Assembly (NCBI GenBank): GCA_963800215.1
Contig: CAWCZY010000008.1
Span: 277,769 to 341,768, forward strand
DNA length: 64,000 bases
Direction: 5' to 3'
From: JAJPKK01 sp963800215
GTDB lineage: Bacteria > Pseudomonadota > Alphaproteobacteria > Rhizobiales > Xanthobacteraceae
Of the stretch, positions 36,591-47,417 are shown in pieces. Both the position numbers and the translations under genes were made by a program. How positions within the stretch are numbered: position 1 is the first letter of the stretch; each line of letters starts with the position of its first letter. The notes beneath the pieces were generated by a model that saw nothing but the letters and a program-made list of their open reading frames with translations, was not told the DNA's origin and did not search any database.

Positions 36591-37565
36591 ATGAAACGTC
36601 ATGTCGCCTTCGCGCTTGCCGTCGTGGCCGCAGTCGGCGTCGCGCCGGCCGGCGCGCAGCCCGCGCCGGACTCGATCGACGCTCATCTCGCTGCCGCCAA
36701 GAAGGCGGCCGGGTTCGATTTCCCCGGCTTGCTCGGCGCACTCTGCGTCGCCCCACGCAACGCCCCGACACGGGACGTGACGCCGGCGCCGCCGCCGGCC
36801 AATCGGAAGAGCTGGTACACCGAGCCGGCAAAGGTCTTCGACGACGTGTATTTCGTCGGCACCAAGGATCGTTCGTCCTGGGCGCTGACCACCGGCGACG
36901 GAATCATCCTGATCGACACGACCTACGAATATGAGACCGAGCAGGTGATCGTCGGCGGCCTGAAAAAGCTCGGCCTCGATCCCGCCTCCGTGAAATACGT
37001 CATCATTTCCCACGCTCATCCCGGCGAGGTCGGCGGCGCCAAGCTGATGCAGGACCGCTTCGGTTCCCGCATCGTCATCGGCGAGGGCGATTGGGAGACG
37101 ATCGAAAAATCCGTCAATTCGTTTCCGAACGGCAAGCCCAAGCGCGACATCGTCGCCATGGACGGCCAGAACATCACGCTCGGCGGCCGGTCGGTGACGC
37201 TGGTGCTGATGCCCGGCCATACGCCCGGGACGGTTTCCATGATCTTCCAGGTGAAGGACCAGGGCACGCCGCGCACCGTCGCCTTCTCGGGAGGCACCGA
37301 GTTCAATTTTGTGAACGACGTGCCGCATTTCGACACCTACATCAATTCCGCCCGCAAATTCGCCGCGGCCGCGGCCGCTGCCGGCGCCACCATCCTGATG
37401 ACGAACCAATCGGAATTCGACGGCGCGGCTTCCAAGATCAGGATGCTGGCGGATCGCCGTCCCGGCGAGCCGCATCCGCTGGACGTCGGCCAAGACGCGG
37501 TGCAGCGCTATTTCAAGGTGTTCGACGAATGCGCCCAGGTGGCGCGGCTCAAGCTGCTGAGGTAG
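36591..37565 (+). CDS. Secreted metallo-beta-lactamase-fold protein with altered metal motif
   Basis: A 324-residue exported protein (signal VAFALAVVAAVGVAPAGAQP). MBL-fold features: VYFVGTKDRSSWALTTGDGIILIDTTYEYETEQVIVGGLKKLG, then SHAHPGEVGGAKLM where the family normally has H-x-H-x-D-H, so the Asp and the third His are replaced by Gly and Glu. The later GHTPGTVS His is kept. The overall layout resembles subclass B3-like and glyoxalase II-like enzymes. ATG 36591 follows ggaggt. Whether two metals can still bind is doubtful. Confidence 0.85.
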   Translation: MKRHVAFALAVVAAVGVAPAGAQPAPDSIDAHLAAAKKAAGFDFPGLLGALCVAPRNAPTRDVTPAPPPANRKSWYTEPAKVFDDVYFVGTKDRSSWALTTGDGIILIDTTYEYETEQVIVGGLKKLGLDPASVKYVIISHAHPGEVGGAKLMQDRFGSRIVIGEGDWETIEKSVNSFPNGKPKRDIVAMDGQNITLGGRSVTLVLMPGHTPGTVSMIFQVKDQGTPRTVAFSGGTEFNFVNDVPHFDTYINSARKFAAAAAAAGATILMTNQSEFDGAASKIRMLADRRPGEPHPLDVGQDAVQRYFKVFDECAQVARLKLLR

Positions 37566-37576
37566 CGGGGAACGCC

Positions 37577-37642
37577 GACGTTCGCGGCGGGGATTGGCCA
37601 CGCCGTCGCACCAAGCCCCGCGATGAACTCCCGCCGTCGCAC
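37577..37642 (-). pseudogene. Remnant of a TAT-type binding-protein leader (VRRREFIAGLG)
   Basis: A minus-strand stretch of about 22 codons reads V-RRREFIAGLGATAWP, nearly the same as the leader of the TctC-like gene at 29607, also at DNA level (cggcgggagttcatcgcggg). No mature binding-protein sequence follows, so this is an orphan leader. Confidence 0.7.
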
Positions 37643-37963
37643 TCTTGATCCCCTGGATAGTTCGGGAGAGCCTGTCGCAGCCGTGGTTCCAAGGAAACGA
37701 GGTCGCCCTTCGTGCTTGCTGCACTGCATGAGTCTGGAAGCGGCCCTGCCCGGAAGCGCCGGCCACCGGGCCAAAGGTCCGCTATCGGAGGAGCTCCTGG
37801 CGCGGCGACGATGCGCCGTGAGGTCTCAAAGTGACCCCGAAGCGGGCGTCGCACGCATATTTATTCGATTGCCTCGTGCGAGTAGCGTTGGTGGCGTTTC
37901 GGAGAGAAGTCTCGCTGACCGATCCGCAGGCGACATGGGTTGCCGGACCACCTTGTTACGTCT
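37643..37963. other. Intergenic sequence with no other gene seen
   Basis: Between the leader remnant and the 3' end of the second RND permease gene. Open frames are shadows. I see no repeat or terminator hairpin. Confidence 0.4.
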
Positions 37964-40900
37964 TCACTCCGCCGCGACGGTGTGGATTTCCTCGGCTTTC
38001 AGCATGTGCTGGCTTGTCTTGCTCTGCACCCAAACTTGCAAGCGGGCGAGGTAGAGATAGACCACCGGGGTCGTATACAGCGTCAAGATTTGGCTGAGAG
38101 CCAATCCGCCCACCATGGAATAGCCCAGCGGCTTCCGCAGTTCCGAGCCGGTACCATCGCCGAACATCATCGGAACGCCAGCTAACAAAGCCGCTGCGGT
38201 TGTCATCAAAATCGGACGGAATCGCAATAGGCAGGCTTCCCGAATGGCCGCAATCGGCGGCACGTTGCGCTCGCGCTCCGCGACAACGGCGAAGTCCACC
38301 ATCATGATGCCGTTCTTCTTCACGATACCAATCAGGAGAATCAGGCCGATAATGCCGATGACCGAAAGATCCATGTGCCCGAGCCGCAGTGCCAGCAGGG
38401 CCCCGATACCCGCCGACGGAAGAGTCGACAAAATCGTCAGCGGATGGATAAAGCTCTCATACAGCATTCCAAGAATGATGTAGACGACCACGAGCGCGGC
38501 GGCGACCAGCGCCGGCTCGCTCGATAGCGATGACTGAAATGCCTGGGCATTACCCTGGAACGTTCCAATCACGGAGCTGGGCACGCCGATTTCCTGCACC
38601 GCCTTGCTGATTGCTTCGACCGCCTCGCCCAGCGCAACGCCGGCGCGCAAATTGAATGACAATGTCGCGGCGGGAAATTGGAGTTGATGATTGACGGACA
38701 GCGGCCCAATTTTTTGAGAGTCCGTGTCGACGAGCGTGGATAACGGCACCGCGGCGCCGGTGAGGGGAGATTTCACATAAATGCGGTCGAGCGACGCTCG
38801 ATTATGCTGGAGGTCCGGAGGTATCTCCAGGATCAACCAGTAGGTATTGAGCTGCGTGAAATATTGGGCGATCTGGCGTTGTCCATAGGCGTCGTTGAGC
38901 GTGTCGTCGATGGCCTGCGGTGAGATGCCGAACCGCGAGGCCTGATCGCGATTGATCGTCACCTTGAGCTGCGGCGCTTCTGCCAACAGATCGCTGGCGA
39001 CGTCGGTCAGCTCCGGTAAGGTCCGCATCTTATCCAACAGCTTTTTCGACCACTCATTCAGTTCGGCAACGTTCGGATCCTGCAATGTGTATTGAAAGGC
39101 GGCGCGGGCGATGCGGCCGCCCACGGTGATGTCCTGGGCGGGTTGAAGGAACAGATTGACGCCGACGATTTTCGCCAGCTGCGGCCGCAAGCGATCGATC
39201 ACTTGCGAGGCCGTGACATCACGCTCCTCGCGCGGTTTGAGCACGATGGTGAAATTTCCGTTGTTCGCGGTCTTCGCGCTCGTGGTCGACCCGACCGTCG
39301 ATCCGAATGCTTCGATCGCAGGGTCCATCGAAGAGCACTTCGCCGAGCTCTTGGTGCAGCCGCATCAATTGCTGTGGCGAGGTATCTTGCGCTCCCTCGG
39401 AAATCCCATTGATCAGGCCTATATCCTGGATCGGGAAAAATCCCTTGGGGATCGTCACCATCATATAGCCGGTGATCGCCATGGTAGCGAAAAAGACGCC
39501 GAGCGTGACGGCTTGGTGGCGAAGTACCACGTCGAGCGTGCGTTGGTAGAAGGCCAGCATCGCATCGAAGATGCTCTCGATGAACCGGTAGACGACCCCA
39601 TGGTGATGCAACTCGGGCCGCATGAAGCGCGAGCACAGCATGGGCGCGAGCGTCAGCGACACCAGCGCCGACACGGCAATCGATGCCGTGACCGTCAAGG
39701 CGAACTCGCGGAACAGCCGGCCGATGATGCCCCCCATCAGCAGGAGCGGAATGAAAACGGCAATCAACGAGAAGCTGATGGATAAAACCGTGAAGCCGAT
39801 TTCGCTCGAACCCTTGAGCGCTGCCTCGTAGGGCGCCTCGCCGTTTTCGATATGGCGATGGATATTCTCGACCACCACGATAGCGTCGTCGACCACAAAC
39901 CCGATCGCGATCGTGAGCGCCATCAAGGATAGATTGTCGATGCTGAAATTAAGCAGGTACATCGAAGCAAACGAACCGAGGATCGCAAGCGGCACCGTCA
40001 CGGCCGGAATGAATGTGGCCCAGAAGTTGCGCAAAAACAGCAATACGACCAGGATGACCAGAACGACCGTCAGCGCGAGCGTGAATTCCACGTCCTCGAT
40101 CGAAGCCCGAATCGTCGTCGTGCGATCGAGCAGGATATCGACGTCGATCGAGGGTGGAATGTTCGCCTTCAGGCGAGGCAACATTTCCTTGATTTTGTCG
40201 ACGATGTCGATGACGTTGGCGCCCGGCTGCTTGTAGATATACAGCAGAACGGCGCGTTTGCCGTTCAGATAGCCCTGGACGGTCATGTCGGATTGCGCCG
40301 CTAACGCTTCGCCGACGTCCCTGACCCGGATAGGGCCGCCGTTGCGATAAGCGATCACGATGTCATTGAAAGGCTCGGCGTCGATGATCTGATCGTTTGC
40401 CGCGATGGTGAAGCTTGTATTTTCCTCGTTGACCGTACCCTTTGCGGCAATCGTCGTCGACGTCATCAGAGTGTTGCGGACGTCTTCCAGGGTTATCCCG
40501 GCCGAGGCGAGCTTTGCGGGATCGACCTGAATGTGGATCGAAGGCTTTTGTTCGCCACTGATCTGGCTCTGCGCGACACCGCGGACCTGGGAAATCTGCT
40601 GCGCGAGGAAGTTATCGACATAATCGTCGACGATGTACAGCGGCAACGTGTCCGAGCGCGCCGCTATCACCATGACCGGCGAATCGGCGGGATTCACCTT
40701 CTTGTAGATCGGCGGCGTCGACATTTGCTGCGGCAACGTCCTGCTGGCGGCGGTAATGGCGGCCTGAACGTCCTGCGCCGCGGAGTTGATGTTGCGGTCG
40801 AGATCGAATTGAATCGTAATCGTGGTTCCGTTGAGCGCACTCATCGAGGTCAGCTGCGCGACCCCTGGAATTTGCCCAAACTGGCGCTCCAGCGGTGCGG

Positions 40901-41090
40901 CAACGGATGCCGCCATGGTCTCGGCGCTGGCACCCTGTAGCGTCGCATCCACCCGAATGGTGGGAAAATCCACCTGCGGCAGCGGTGCAACAGGCAAGAA
41001 CGGATACGAGACCAGCCCCACGAAGCCGACCGCCGCCATCAGCAGGGCGGTCGCGATGGGTCGGTGAATGAATGGCTCGGATATGTTCAT
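37964..41090 (-). pseudogene. RND multidrug efflux permease, MdtB/MdtC-like, one frame break
   Basis: Paralogue of the permease at 4554, with the same start MNISEPFIHRPIATALLMAAVGFVGL, proton-relay segment GFVVDDAIVVVENIHRH and C-terminal LYLARLQVWVQSKT. A single +1 break at about 39328-39331 (between QELGEVLF and DPAIEAFGSTVG) splits it; without it the gene is 1042 codons including the stop, the normal size. The start codon overlaps the stop of an upstream adaptor remnant (ATGA), so it was once in an adaptor-permease operon. Confidence 0.9.
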
Positions 41091-41206
41091 GCACGGTCCT
41101 GCCCGACCAGCGATGGCGCTGGCGCGCAAACCGCCACGCCCGAATTCTGCCGGAATTTGTATTGGCCATCGATCACAACGCGCTCGCTCCCTTGACGATT
41201 GCGCGA
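41087..41206 (-). pseudogene. C-terminal remnant of an RND periplasmic adaptor (MdtA/AcrA type)
   Basis: About 39 codons ending at a TGA that overlaps the permease ATG. GSERVVIDGQYKFRQNSGVAV is the standard end of the adaptor's last beta domain (compare G-E-x-V-V-x-D-G-Q-Y-x-L in MdtA). Upstream of about 41206 the homology stops, so nearly the whole gene has been lost. Confidence 0.7.
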
Positions 41207-41597
41207 CGCGTTGGCGCGCGGCCCGGTCGAAGTCACGGTCTTAGGCCGGCGCCCAACCGAGACCAGGCAGATGGATTGGGAGGTCGCGAGTCGACCCATA
41301 AAGTCCTCCAAATCACCATCGGCCCAAGACTGGAAATTAGGATATCTTCGTACATTATTTGCGGCGTGCAGGAAAGTGGGGGAAACTTCATCGGAGCGGC
41401 TCACGCCGATCAAATGCCGCCCTGCAGTTTTGCAACGCGGGAGGCAGCTCATGGCGCAAGTCAGAAGCCATCCTCGCCGACGGCGGCATCCCGCTGCTGG
41501 GGTAGTCCTGCCGCGCCGGCCGGTGGTCTGCGGGGCTGACTTGACCCGAAGGCGACACCAGCCGCCCAAGTTCCGTGGGCTCGGGATTTCGCTGCGC
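41207..41597. other. 391-bp junction region with no recognised gene
   Basis: Lies between the adaptor remnant and the AraC fragment, which are both truncated toward it. It contains a short AT-rich patch (41330-41360) and no recognisable gene. It is probably the scar of a deletion or replacement. Confidence 0.4.
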
Positions 41598-41970
41598 TCA
41601 ATCCGGGCCGCCGGATTCTTTCGATCCGCTCAGCCCGCGCTGCCGCCATAAGATGGTGTCCTGGTCAAAGCCGTCGAACATGAGCCGCGCTTCATGCCAA
41701 TCGAGGTCCTGCCGGCGGACGAGCGCGCGGTACTCCCGCGGCGGCACGCCGAAGCGAGCGCGGAACGCCCGGCTGAACTGACTCGTGCCACCGAAGCCGC
41801 AGCGCTTGACGATTTCCTTCAGCGACCGCTCGTCCTTGTTGTCTTCCAGCATGAGCCGCAGGGCATCGTCGAGCCGACGCTTCAGCAACACGGCGCGAAT
41901 GCCACCTTCCGCCGACAGGAGCCGCTAGAGCGACGCGCGGGAGAGGCTGGCCGCATCGGCGATCTCGTCA
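41598..41970 (-). pseudogene. AraC-family regulator fragment with in-frame amber codon
   Basis: The DNA-binding end of an AraC/XylS regulator: DEIADAASLSRASL, a TAG at 41927-41925 where Gln is expected, then RLLSAEGGIRAVLLKRRLDDALRLMLEDN and LKEIVKRCGFGGTSQFSRAFRARFGVPPREYRAL, both helix-turn-helix units. The whole N-terminal sensing domain is missing. A 97-residue reading (41598-41891) after the stop codon is what is left open. Confidence 0.82.
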
Positions 41971-41991
41971 GGCCCGGCCGGCGTGCGCAGG

Positions 41992-42387
41992 TTACATCGG
42001 AGGGCATGGCCCGGCGTAGGGCGCGACCGGCCCGCTGCCCCCCGCGGCGGTACCGCGGCAGATCCTGATGCGCTCTTTTGAGACCTGCGGCGCCAGCGTG
42101 TAGGACCGCATGCTGTAAATGCCGATCTCGTTATAGTAGTTGCAGAACGGCAGCAGGGTCGTCGTGCGTTCGATGAACCAGTCGCCGCCCGCCCCGGCCT
42201 GAAACGGCGCGCCGTCTGCCGTGCCCACGGTTTCGAGCGACGGCACCACCGACCAGCCGACATCGGATATCGGATCGACCGGATCGCATTTGTGATTGGC
42301 CTGGGCGCCGCCCGGTCCGCTGGCCCCTGCCGTCGCGACGAGCGCCACGATCACGAGAACGACCGGTGTAGATGGCTTGTTGGCCAT
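41992..42387 (-). CDS. Exported hypothetical protein
   Basis: A 131-residue protein with signal peptide MANKPSTPVVLVIVALVATAGASG and a short mature part: CDPVDPISDVGWSVVPSLE, PFQAGAGGDWFIERTTTLLPFCNYYNEIGIYSMRSYTLAP, ICRGTA. Conserved aromatic residues and Cys suggest a real secreted protein, but I know no function. It is divergent from the flavoprotein gene that follows. The ATG at 42387 starts the signal peptide. Confidence 0.7.
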   Translation of the reverse strand: MANKPSTPVVLVIVALVATAGASGPGGAQANHKCDPVDPISDVGWSVVPSLETVGTADGAPFQAGAGGDWFIERTTTLLPFCNYYNEIGIYSMRSYTLAPQVSKERIRICRGTAAGGSGPVAPYAGPCPPM

Positions 42388-42575
42388 GCCTTGCCTCGCG
42401 ATACACGCCCCGGCCGGCGCGCCGGAGGGTCGTCCATAGAATTCGATTTGAGCCGGTCCGGCGGATTGCTGTCTTGACCCCGCTGCCCGCAAAGTCAAGG
42501 ATTGCACGCAAAGGCCATAGCGGGAGAACTTCATTGGGCAGGAACTCGAGGGATCGCGGTCCCCGCGAAAACGCG

Positions 42576-44217
42576 GTGGAAGCGAACATACCGAAATCGG
42601 TCAGCAGGCGCGCTTTCCTGTCGAAAGGCGCCGCCGGCGTCGGCGCCGCCGCTTTGGTCGGCGTCAATGCGGATGACGCCCAGGCGCAGGCCAAATGGGA
42701 CCTTTCGGCGGACGTGGTCGTCATCGGTGCGGGCGTCGCGGGGCTCCCGGCCGCCATCACGGCGCGCGACCTCGGCGCCTCGGTCATCGTCGTCGACGAG
42801 AATTTCGACATCGGCGGCCGCGGCATGCTGAGCGGCGGGAGGGTCCACCTCGGCGGCGGCCACGCGCTCCAGCAAAAGGCCGGGATCAAGGATTCCGCGG
42901 ACCAGGTTTTCGCGGATTGGGTGCGCCACGACTCCGCGGTCGCGAGATACAGCGACCGCGATCTCGTTCGCGTCTTCGCCGACGAGAACGTCGCGACCTT
43001 CGATTTCCTGGTCGAAAACGGCGTCCAGTTCCGCGAACGGCCGATCGGCCCCGAAGCCGCCTCGACGGTTCCGCGGACCTTCGTCACCGTCGAATGGCAG
43101 GTCCCCAGCGAAGTCTACGCCCCGGGCGGCGGCCGCAACGGTTCCGGGCTGGTGCGGAGGCTCGAACAGAGCGCGCGGAAGAAGGGCGTGCAGATCCTCC
43201 TGCGTCACGAGATGAAGAGCATCATCCGCGAGCAGGGGTCGTCCGGGAAAGGTTCTCGGGATCGCCGTGAACCAACCCGGCGGCGCGCTTGAATATCGAG
43301 GCCAAGCGCGGCGTCGTCATCGCCACCGGCGGCCATACCGGCAACGTGAACTTCCGGCGGACGTTCGATCCGCGGCTGACCGAGGAGTACCAGCAGGCTT
43401 GCATGCCCTACGTGTTCCAGGGCGCCAAGGGCGAGCTCGCCGCCATGGACATCGGCGCCGCGCTGTGGGCGACCGCCAACCAGACCAGCGAGTCGGGCGC
43501 GGCGATCACCAAGACGCGCCACATCGGCTGCCGGTGGGGCTACAGTTCCTTGGTCTTTCAGCCCGAAAGCAAGCTGTTCCCGCTCGCCAAGGCGACCGGT
43601 CTCACCGTCAGCGACTGGCAGAACATGATCTTCGTCAACCAGAACGGCCAGCGGTTCTGGAACGAGGCCGACGGGTCCTATCGCTTCTTCGCCGCCGCCA
43701 TGGCCTACAATGGCGATACGGCTAAGCTCAATGGCGGCGGGCCGATCTGGGCGATCTTCGACGCCGATGCGGCGTCCCGCGAGAGATGGGACCCAAGCCG
43801 CCCTACGTGGACCCCGACGGCTATTTCTACACCGCCGACACGATCGCGGAACTGGCGCCCATGATCAGGAATCCGCATCAGAAGAAACCGATATCGGGCG
43901 CCGTCCTGCAGGAGACGGTAAACCGGTACAATGCGTTCGTGACCGCCGGGACGGATACGGACTTCAAGAAGCCCACCCCGATGTACAAGATCGAGAAGCC
44001 GCCATTCTACGCGGCGTGGGCGACGCCGATCCTCCACGACACCCTCACGGGACTGCGGAGCAATACCAGCGGCGAAGTGATCGACATTCGCGGCGCGGTC
44101 ATTCCCGGCCTCTATTGCGCGGGCGAATCGCAGGGCGGATTCGCGCAGCACGGATTGGCGCGATGCATGGTTTTCGGCCGTGTCGCCGGCAGGAATGCCG
44201 CCAAGCGCGTTGCCTGA
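42576..44217 (+). pseudogene. TAT-exported FAD-dependent oxidoreductase (FAD_binding_2 family), three frame breaks
   Basis: Reads as a 546-residue periplasmic flavoprotein when corrected. Twin-arginine leader SVSRRAFLSKGAAGVGAAALVG; FAD-binding DVVVIGAGVAGLPAAITARDLGASVIVVDEN; SGGRVHLGGGHALQ; middle RGVVIATGGHTGNVNFRRTFDPR; C-terminal SGEVIDIRGAVIPGLYCAGESQGGFAQHGLARCMVFGR. The family covers fumarate/urocanate reductases and ketosteroid dehydrogenases. Breaks: +1 at about 43248-43252, +1 at about 43290-43292, -1 at about 43790-43795; the net +1 gives 547 codons. GTG 42576 is chosen because it puts the RR motif near the N-terminus. Confidence 0.82.
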
Positions 44218-44279
44218 TGGGTGACCGGACCGGCCGGATGGAAAGCCGCCGATCCCGGCGCCATTGACGGACAGCGAAC

Positions 44280-45217
44280 ATGACCGCCGACGTGCGCGCG
44301 CCATGCGACGACCATCGAGATGATCGAGCCGGTGCCGCCGGAGGTCGCGGTGGGTGCGGGCATCATCCTGAAGGTCAAGGTGTCGTGCGCGGCGGGATGC
44401 GACCTCGACGGCATGCCGGTCAGGGTCACGGCTGCGGAAGCAGCCGTCGAGAGCGCGCTCGGAACCGGCGCCCTGCGCGATGAAACCGCTGAAATTACGC
44501 TCGAGGCGCCCCGCCAGGCCGGCGAGCCACATCTGGAACGTGGTGTGCGGCCCGCACCCATCCGCGGGCATCCGCCACGGCGAGACATCGCTTCCGGTCC
44601 GGATCAGGACCATACCCCACGCCACCAGCCTCGCCGTGTGGGCGATCCCGTCGCCGGTCGCGATGGGAGAAAAATTCGGGATCAAGGCGGGAGCGAAGTC
44701 CTCGGCCGCCGTCTCCCTCGCCGGCCTGAATATCGAGGTCTGCGACGAGACGGGCGCCGTGGTCGCCCGCGGCCGTCTCGGAGCGGCGCCGTTTCCGGGA
44801 ACGAGCGCGCTGTACTGGACCGAGGTCGAGTTGCCCGCCCCGGCCGCGGAAGGACTATACGCGTGGTCGGTGAAGCTCGCGCCGGGAGAACTGGACCTTC
44901 CTCACGAGCACGCGTCGACCAGTTTCAGCGTTTCGATCGTCAGGCCGCCCGAACACCGGCTCACCATCAAAGTGATCGAAAAGGACACTGCGGCGCCGAT
45001 TGCGAATGCGCAGGTGCGGCTGGGCGTGTTTCGAGGCGCGACCGACCAGTCCGGGCTGGCGCAAGTCGACATGCCCCGAGGTGTCTACGATCTCAACGTC
45101 TGGAAGATCGGGTACGAGGCTCCCACCAGGACCGTGGAGTTGAACCGGAACATATCGCTCGAGGTGGAGGTTCTTTCGGTGCCCGAAGAAAATCCGGACG
45201 CGGCGTGGCTGATGTGA
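44280..45217 (+). pseudogene. Ig-like / carboxypeptidase-regulatory-like domain protein, two frame breaks
   Basis: Corrected length 311 residues. It starts MTADVRAPC then TTIEMIEPVPPEVAVGAGIILKVKVSC, followed by three beta-sandwich-like segments: PVRVTAAEAAVES, GLNIEVCDETGAVVARGRLG with YWTEVELPAPAAEGLYAWSVKL, and a last CarboxypepD_reg-like unit, TIKVIEKDTAAPIANAQVRLGVFRGATDQSGLAQVDMPRGVYDLNVWKIGYE. +1 breaks lie at about 44305-44309 and 44524-44527; removing both restores 312 codons. No signal peptide is seen. Function unknown; it follows the flavoprotein by 62 bp and may be its partner. Confidence 0.7.
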
Positions 45218-45349
45218 ATTCCGGATTTCAGGGACTCGACGATTTTCGCCAAGACCGGCATGCTTTGCCGCGTCGCGCGCAACGGCCCCCAAGAGGAGCC
45301 GATCGAAATAATGCGGCGCGGTGGGGCGGCAACATCTGGGAGAGGTTCA

Positions 45350-46045
45350 ATGAAGGTCTTTCATGGGGCGCTGATCGCCGCCGCTGTCGTGGCGGCCGTC
45401 GCGGCTCCCGGGGCGCTGGCGCAAGCTCCGGGCAATCAGGCCGCCTATGTGGTCACCTATATCGAGGTCGCGCCCTCCGCCGAGGCGGACGCGGTCAAGC
45501 TTCTCCGGCAGGTCGCCGCCGCAAGCCGCAAGGAGACCGGAAACCTGCGCTATGACGTTCTCCAGCAGATCGACCGCCGCAACCAGTTCGCCATCCTGGA
45601 AGCCTGGAGCGATGCGAAGGCGTTGGAAGCCCATGGCGCCGGTGCCGGCATGAAGGCGTTCCGCGGCCACCTCGATCCGCTGCGCATCGGCTTTTACGAC
45701 CAGCGGCCCGACACCGGCATCGATTTCGGCCCGGCCGCGGAGCCGGCGGGCAAGGACGCGATCTACGTGATCACCCATGTGGACGTGACGGGTCCGTTCA
45801 AGGACGAGGCCATCGCCATGATGAAGAAGCTCGCCGCCGACAGCCGCCGGGAACCCGGCTCCGAGCGTTACGAAGTGTGGCAGCAGAACAACCAACTCAA
45901 CCACTTCACCGTCACCGAGACATGGAAGGACCGGCCGACGCTCGAAGCCCACGACCTCGCGGCCACCACCCGGGCGTTCCGCGAAAAGCTCGGCCCCATG
46001 ATGGGCGCCCTCTATGACGACCGGCGCTACGGCAATCTCGAGTGA
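45350..46045 (+). CDS. Exported protein with two ABM (antibiotic biosynthesis monooxygenase-like) domains
   Basis: A 231-residue protein with a signal peptide (GALIAAAVVAAVAAPGALAQ). Two tandem dimeric alpha/beta-barrel units follow: AAYVVTYIEVAPSAEADAVKLLRQVAAASRKETGNLRYDVLQQIDRRNQFAILEAWSD, and AIYVITHVDVTGPFKDEAIAMMKKLAADSRREPGSERYEVWQQNNQLNHFTVTETWKD. ABM folds act as cofactor-free oxygenases or haem/quinol-binding proteins; here it would act in the periplasm. The ATG at 45350 follows gagagg. Intact frame. Confidence 0.87.
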   Translation: MKVFHGALIAAAVVAAVAAPGALAQAPGNQAAYVVTYIEVAPSAEADAVKLLRQVAAASRKETGNLRYDVLQQIDRRNQFAILEAWSDAKALEAHGAGAGMKAFRGHLDPLRIGFYDQRPDTGIDFGPAAEPAGKDAIYVITHVDVTGPFKDEAIAMMKKLAADSRREPGSERYEVWQQNNQLNHFTVTETWKDRPTLEAHDLAATTRAFREKLGPMMGALYDDRRYGNLE

Positions 46046-46067
46046 CGATGCCCTTCTCGATTGGCGC

Positions 46068-46979
46068 TCAATTTCCCGCCTTCTTGAAATATCGCAGGTC
46101 CGGCGGCGCTTGGCCCTTGCGGACCGGCATCAGCAGGCCGTCGGCGCTCAGGAAGTAACTCTGCGTACCGATGGCGATCATCGAGCGGTTCTCGGTGCAA
46201 TAGCCCTCGGTCCAGTTGGGACGCGGATTTGGAACCAGCACATATTTCTTGTCCACGGTCCAGGGCCGCGTCAACGCATGGTCGTTCACGGTGATTTCGT
46301 CATGAAGAATGTTCGGGTCGGCCTTGTCGCGATGGATCCGCTCGATGAAGGTCGATTGATTGTCGAAATGGAGGGGTAGGCCGGTCGCGTCATAGGCGCG
46401 TGGGCCTTTGAAGGGTCCGCGTGTTTCGACATTGAGCACGTCATAGACGCCGTCGCCGTCCTCATCGGTCCAGCGGCCGATCGAGTAGCCCGCATAAGTC
46501 GGTTCGAGGTCCTTGGGCCAGTCGCGCCCGTCGGTGAAGATTCGACGATAGTGCTCGGCGCCGCCGATCAGGATATAGGTGGTTTCCGGCGTCACGACGA
46601 ATTCCAGCGGTGTGAATGCGATGGTCATGATCGGCATGCCTCCGGGCATGCACCGGACGGCGTGGTCGAAGAAATTGCCCTCCCCGCCGGTCGCCTGGTC
46701 CGCCATGCTGTCCGCCAGGACCTTTTGATACTCCGGAGTGAACGGGGCCTGCTGTCCAAGCCCCCAGGGCTTGGTCTGGTCGAACGAAGGCTGGCCGCCG
46801 GCCGTGAAACCCGTGCCGCCATTACCGGTGTCGCGCCCGGCGTTCGGCGGAGCCCACCTCGCCCATGCACCCTTCCAGTCCGGATATTTCGAATCGTCGG
46901 CCGCATGGACCGCGCCGGCCATCATCAGCGTGGCGGCAAGCGCAGCGGCGGCAGCGTAGGGCGAGCTTCGCAACGACAT
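46068..46979 (-). CDS. Exported protein of unknown function
   Basis: A 303-residue protein: signal peptide YAAAAALAATLMMAGAVHA, then YPDWKGAWARW, LADSMADQATGG, CMPGGMPIMTIAFTPLEFVVTPETTYILIGGAEHYRRIFTDGRDWPKDLEPTYAGYSIGRW, DEITVNDHALTRPWTVDKKY. The 'G-M-P-x-x-M ... T-P-x-x-x-E-F-V-x-T-P-E-x-T-Y-I-L' pattern is shared with unnamed proteins that I recall next to aromatic or steroid degradation genes in Alpha- and Gammaproteobacteria. It faces the ABM gene. Confidence 0.8.
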   Translation of the reverse strand: MSLRSSPYAAAAALAATLMMAGAVHAADDSKYPDWKGAWARWAPPNAGRDTGNGGTGFTAGGQPSFDQTKPWGLGQQAPFTPEYQKVLADSMADQATGGEGNFFDHAVRCMPGGMPIMTIAFTPLEFVVTPETTYILIGGAEHYRRIFTDGRDWPKDLEPTYAGYSIGRWTDEDGDGVYDVLNVETRGPFKGPRAYDATGLPLHFDNQSTFIERIHRDKADPNILHDEITVNDHALTRPWTVDKKYVLVPNPRPNWTEGYCTENRSMIAIGTQSYFLSADGLLMPVRKGQAPPDLRYFKKAGN

Positions 46980-47417
46980 GATTATCCTCCCGCATGGTCA
47001 GATTCTCTAACCCGGGAGTTTGTTTGTTTATCCCGGTTCAAGCAGTATGAACGCAGTATACACCATTTGCGCCGCGAATGGAATGTCGCCATGCTCCAAA
47101 CGCAAGCACGGGGCTTCTGTCGTGGACAAAAGCGGAGAAACCCCACCCCCTTCCGGACACACGGGAACGAGGTGCAGCTTCAACGGCGACCTGCCGACGG
47201 GACGCGCCGAAGCCCGGCCGAATTACGGCAGCGGGGTGCCCACGGCGGGCAAGCATTTCGATATTCAGAACAAATCCGTCCGAGCGCCTTCATGATCTCG
47301 CGGAAGACCATGACAGGGAGGTTGGCATGCGCCGGCAGCGGAATTTCCTTCGATTTGTACGGCCTCACAGCGTGGCACGGCGCGAAGAGCGCGCCCGGAT
47401 CATGCTCTAGCGCCGAG
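46980..47417. other. Long divergent intergenic region, no gene recognised
   Basis: About 440 bp between an exported-protein gene (minus) and the promoter of the first tandem hydrolase (plus). Open frames on both strands lack family resemblance. No palindrome is obvious apart from a T-rich stretch next to the minus-strand gene. Confidence 0.45.

Noticed and set aside
39328..39331. Programmed ribosomal frameshift as explanation of the split genes
   Set aside because: No common slippery heptamer or downstream structure is shared by the sites, and the affected families are not known to use frameshifting.
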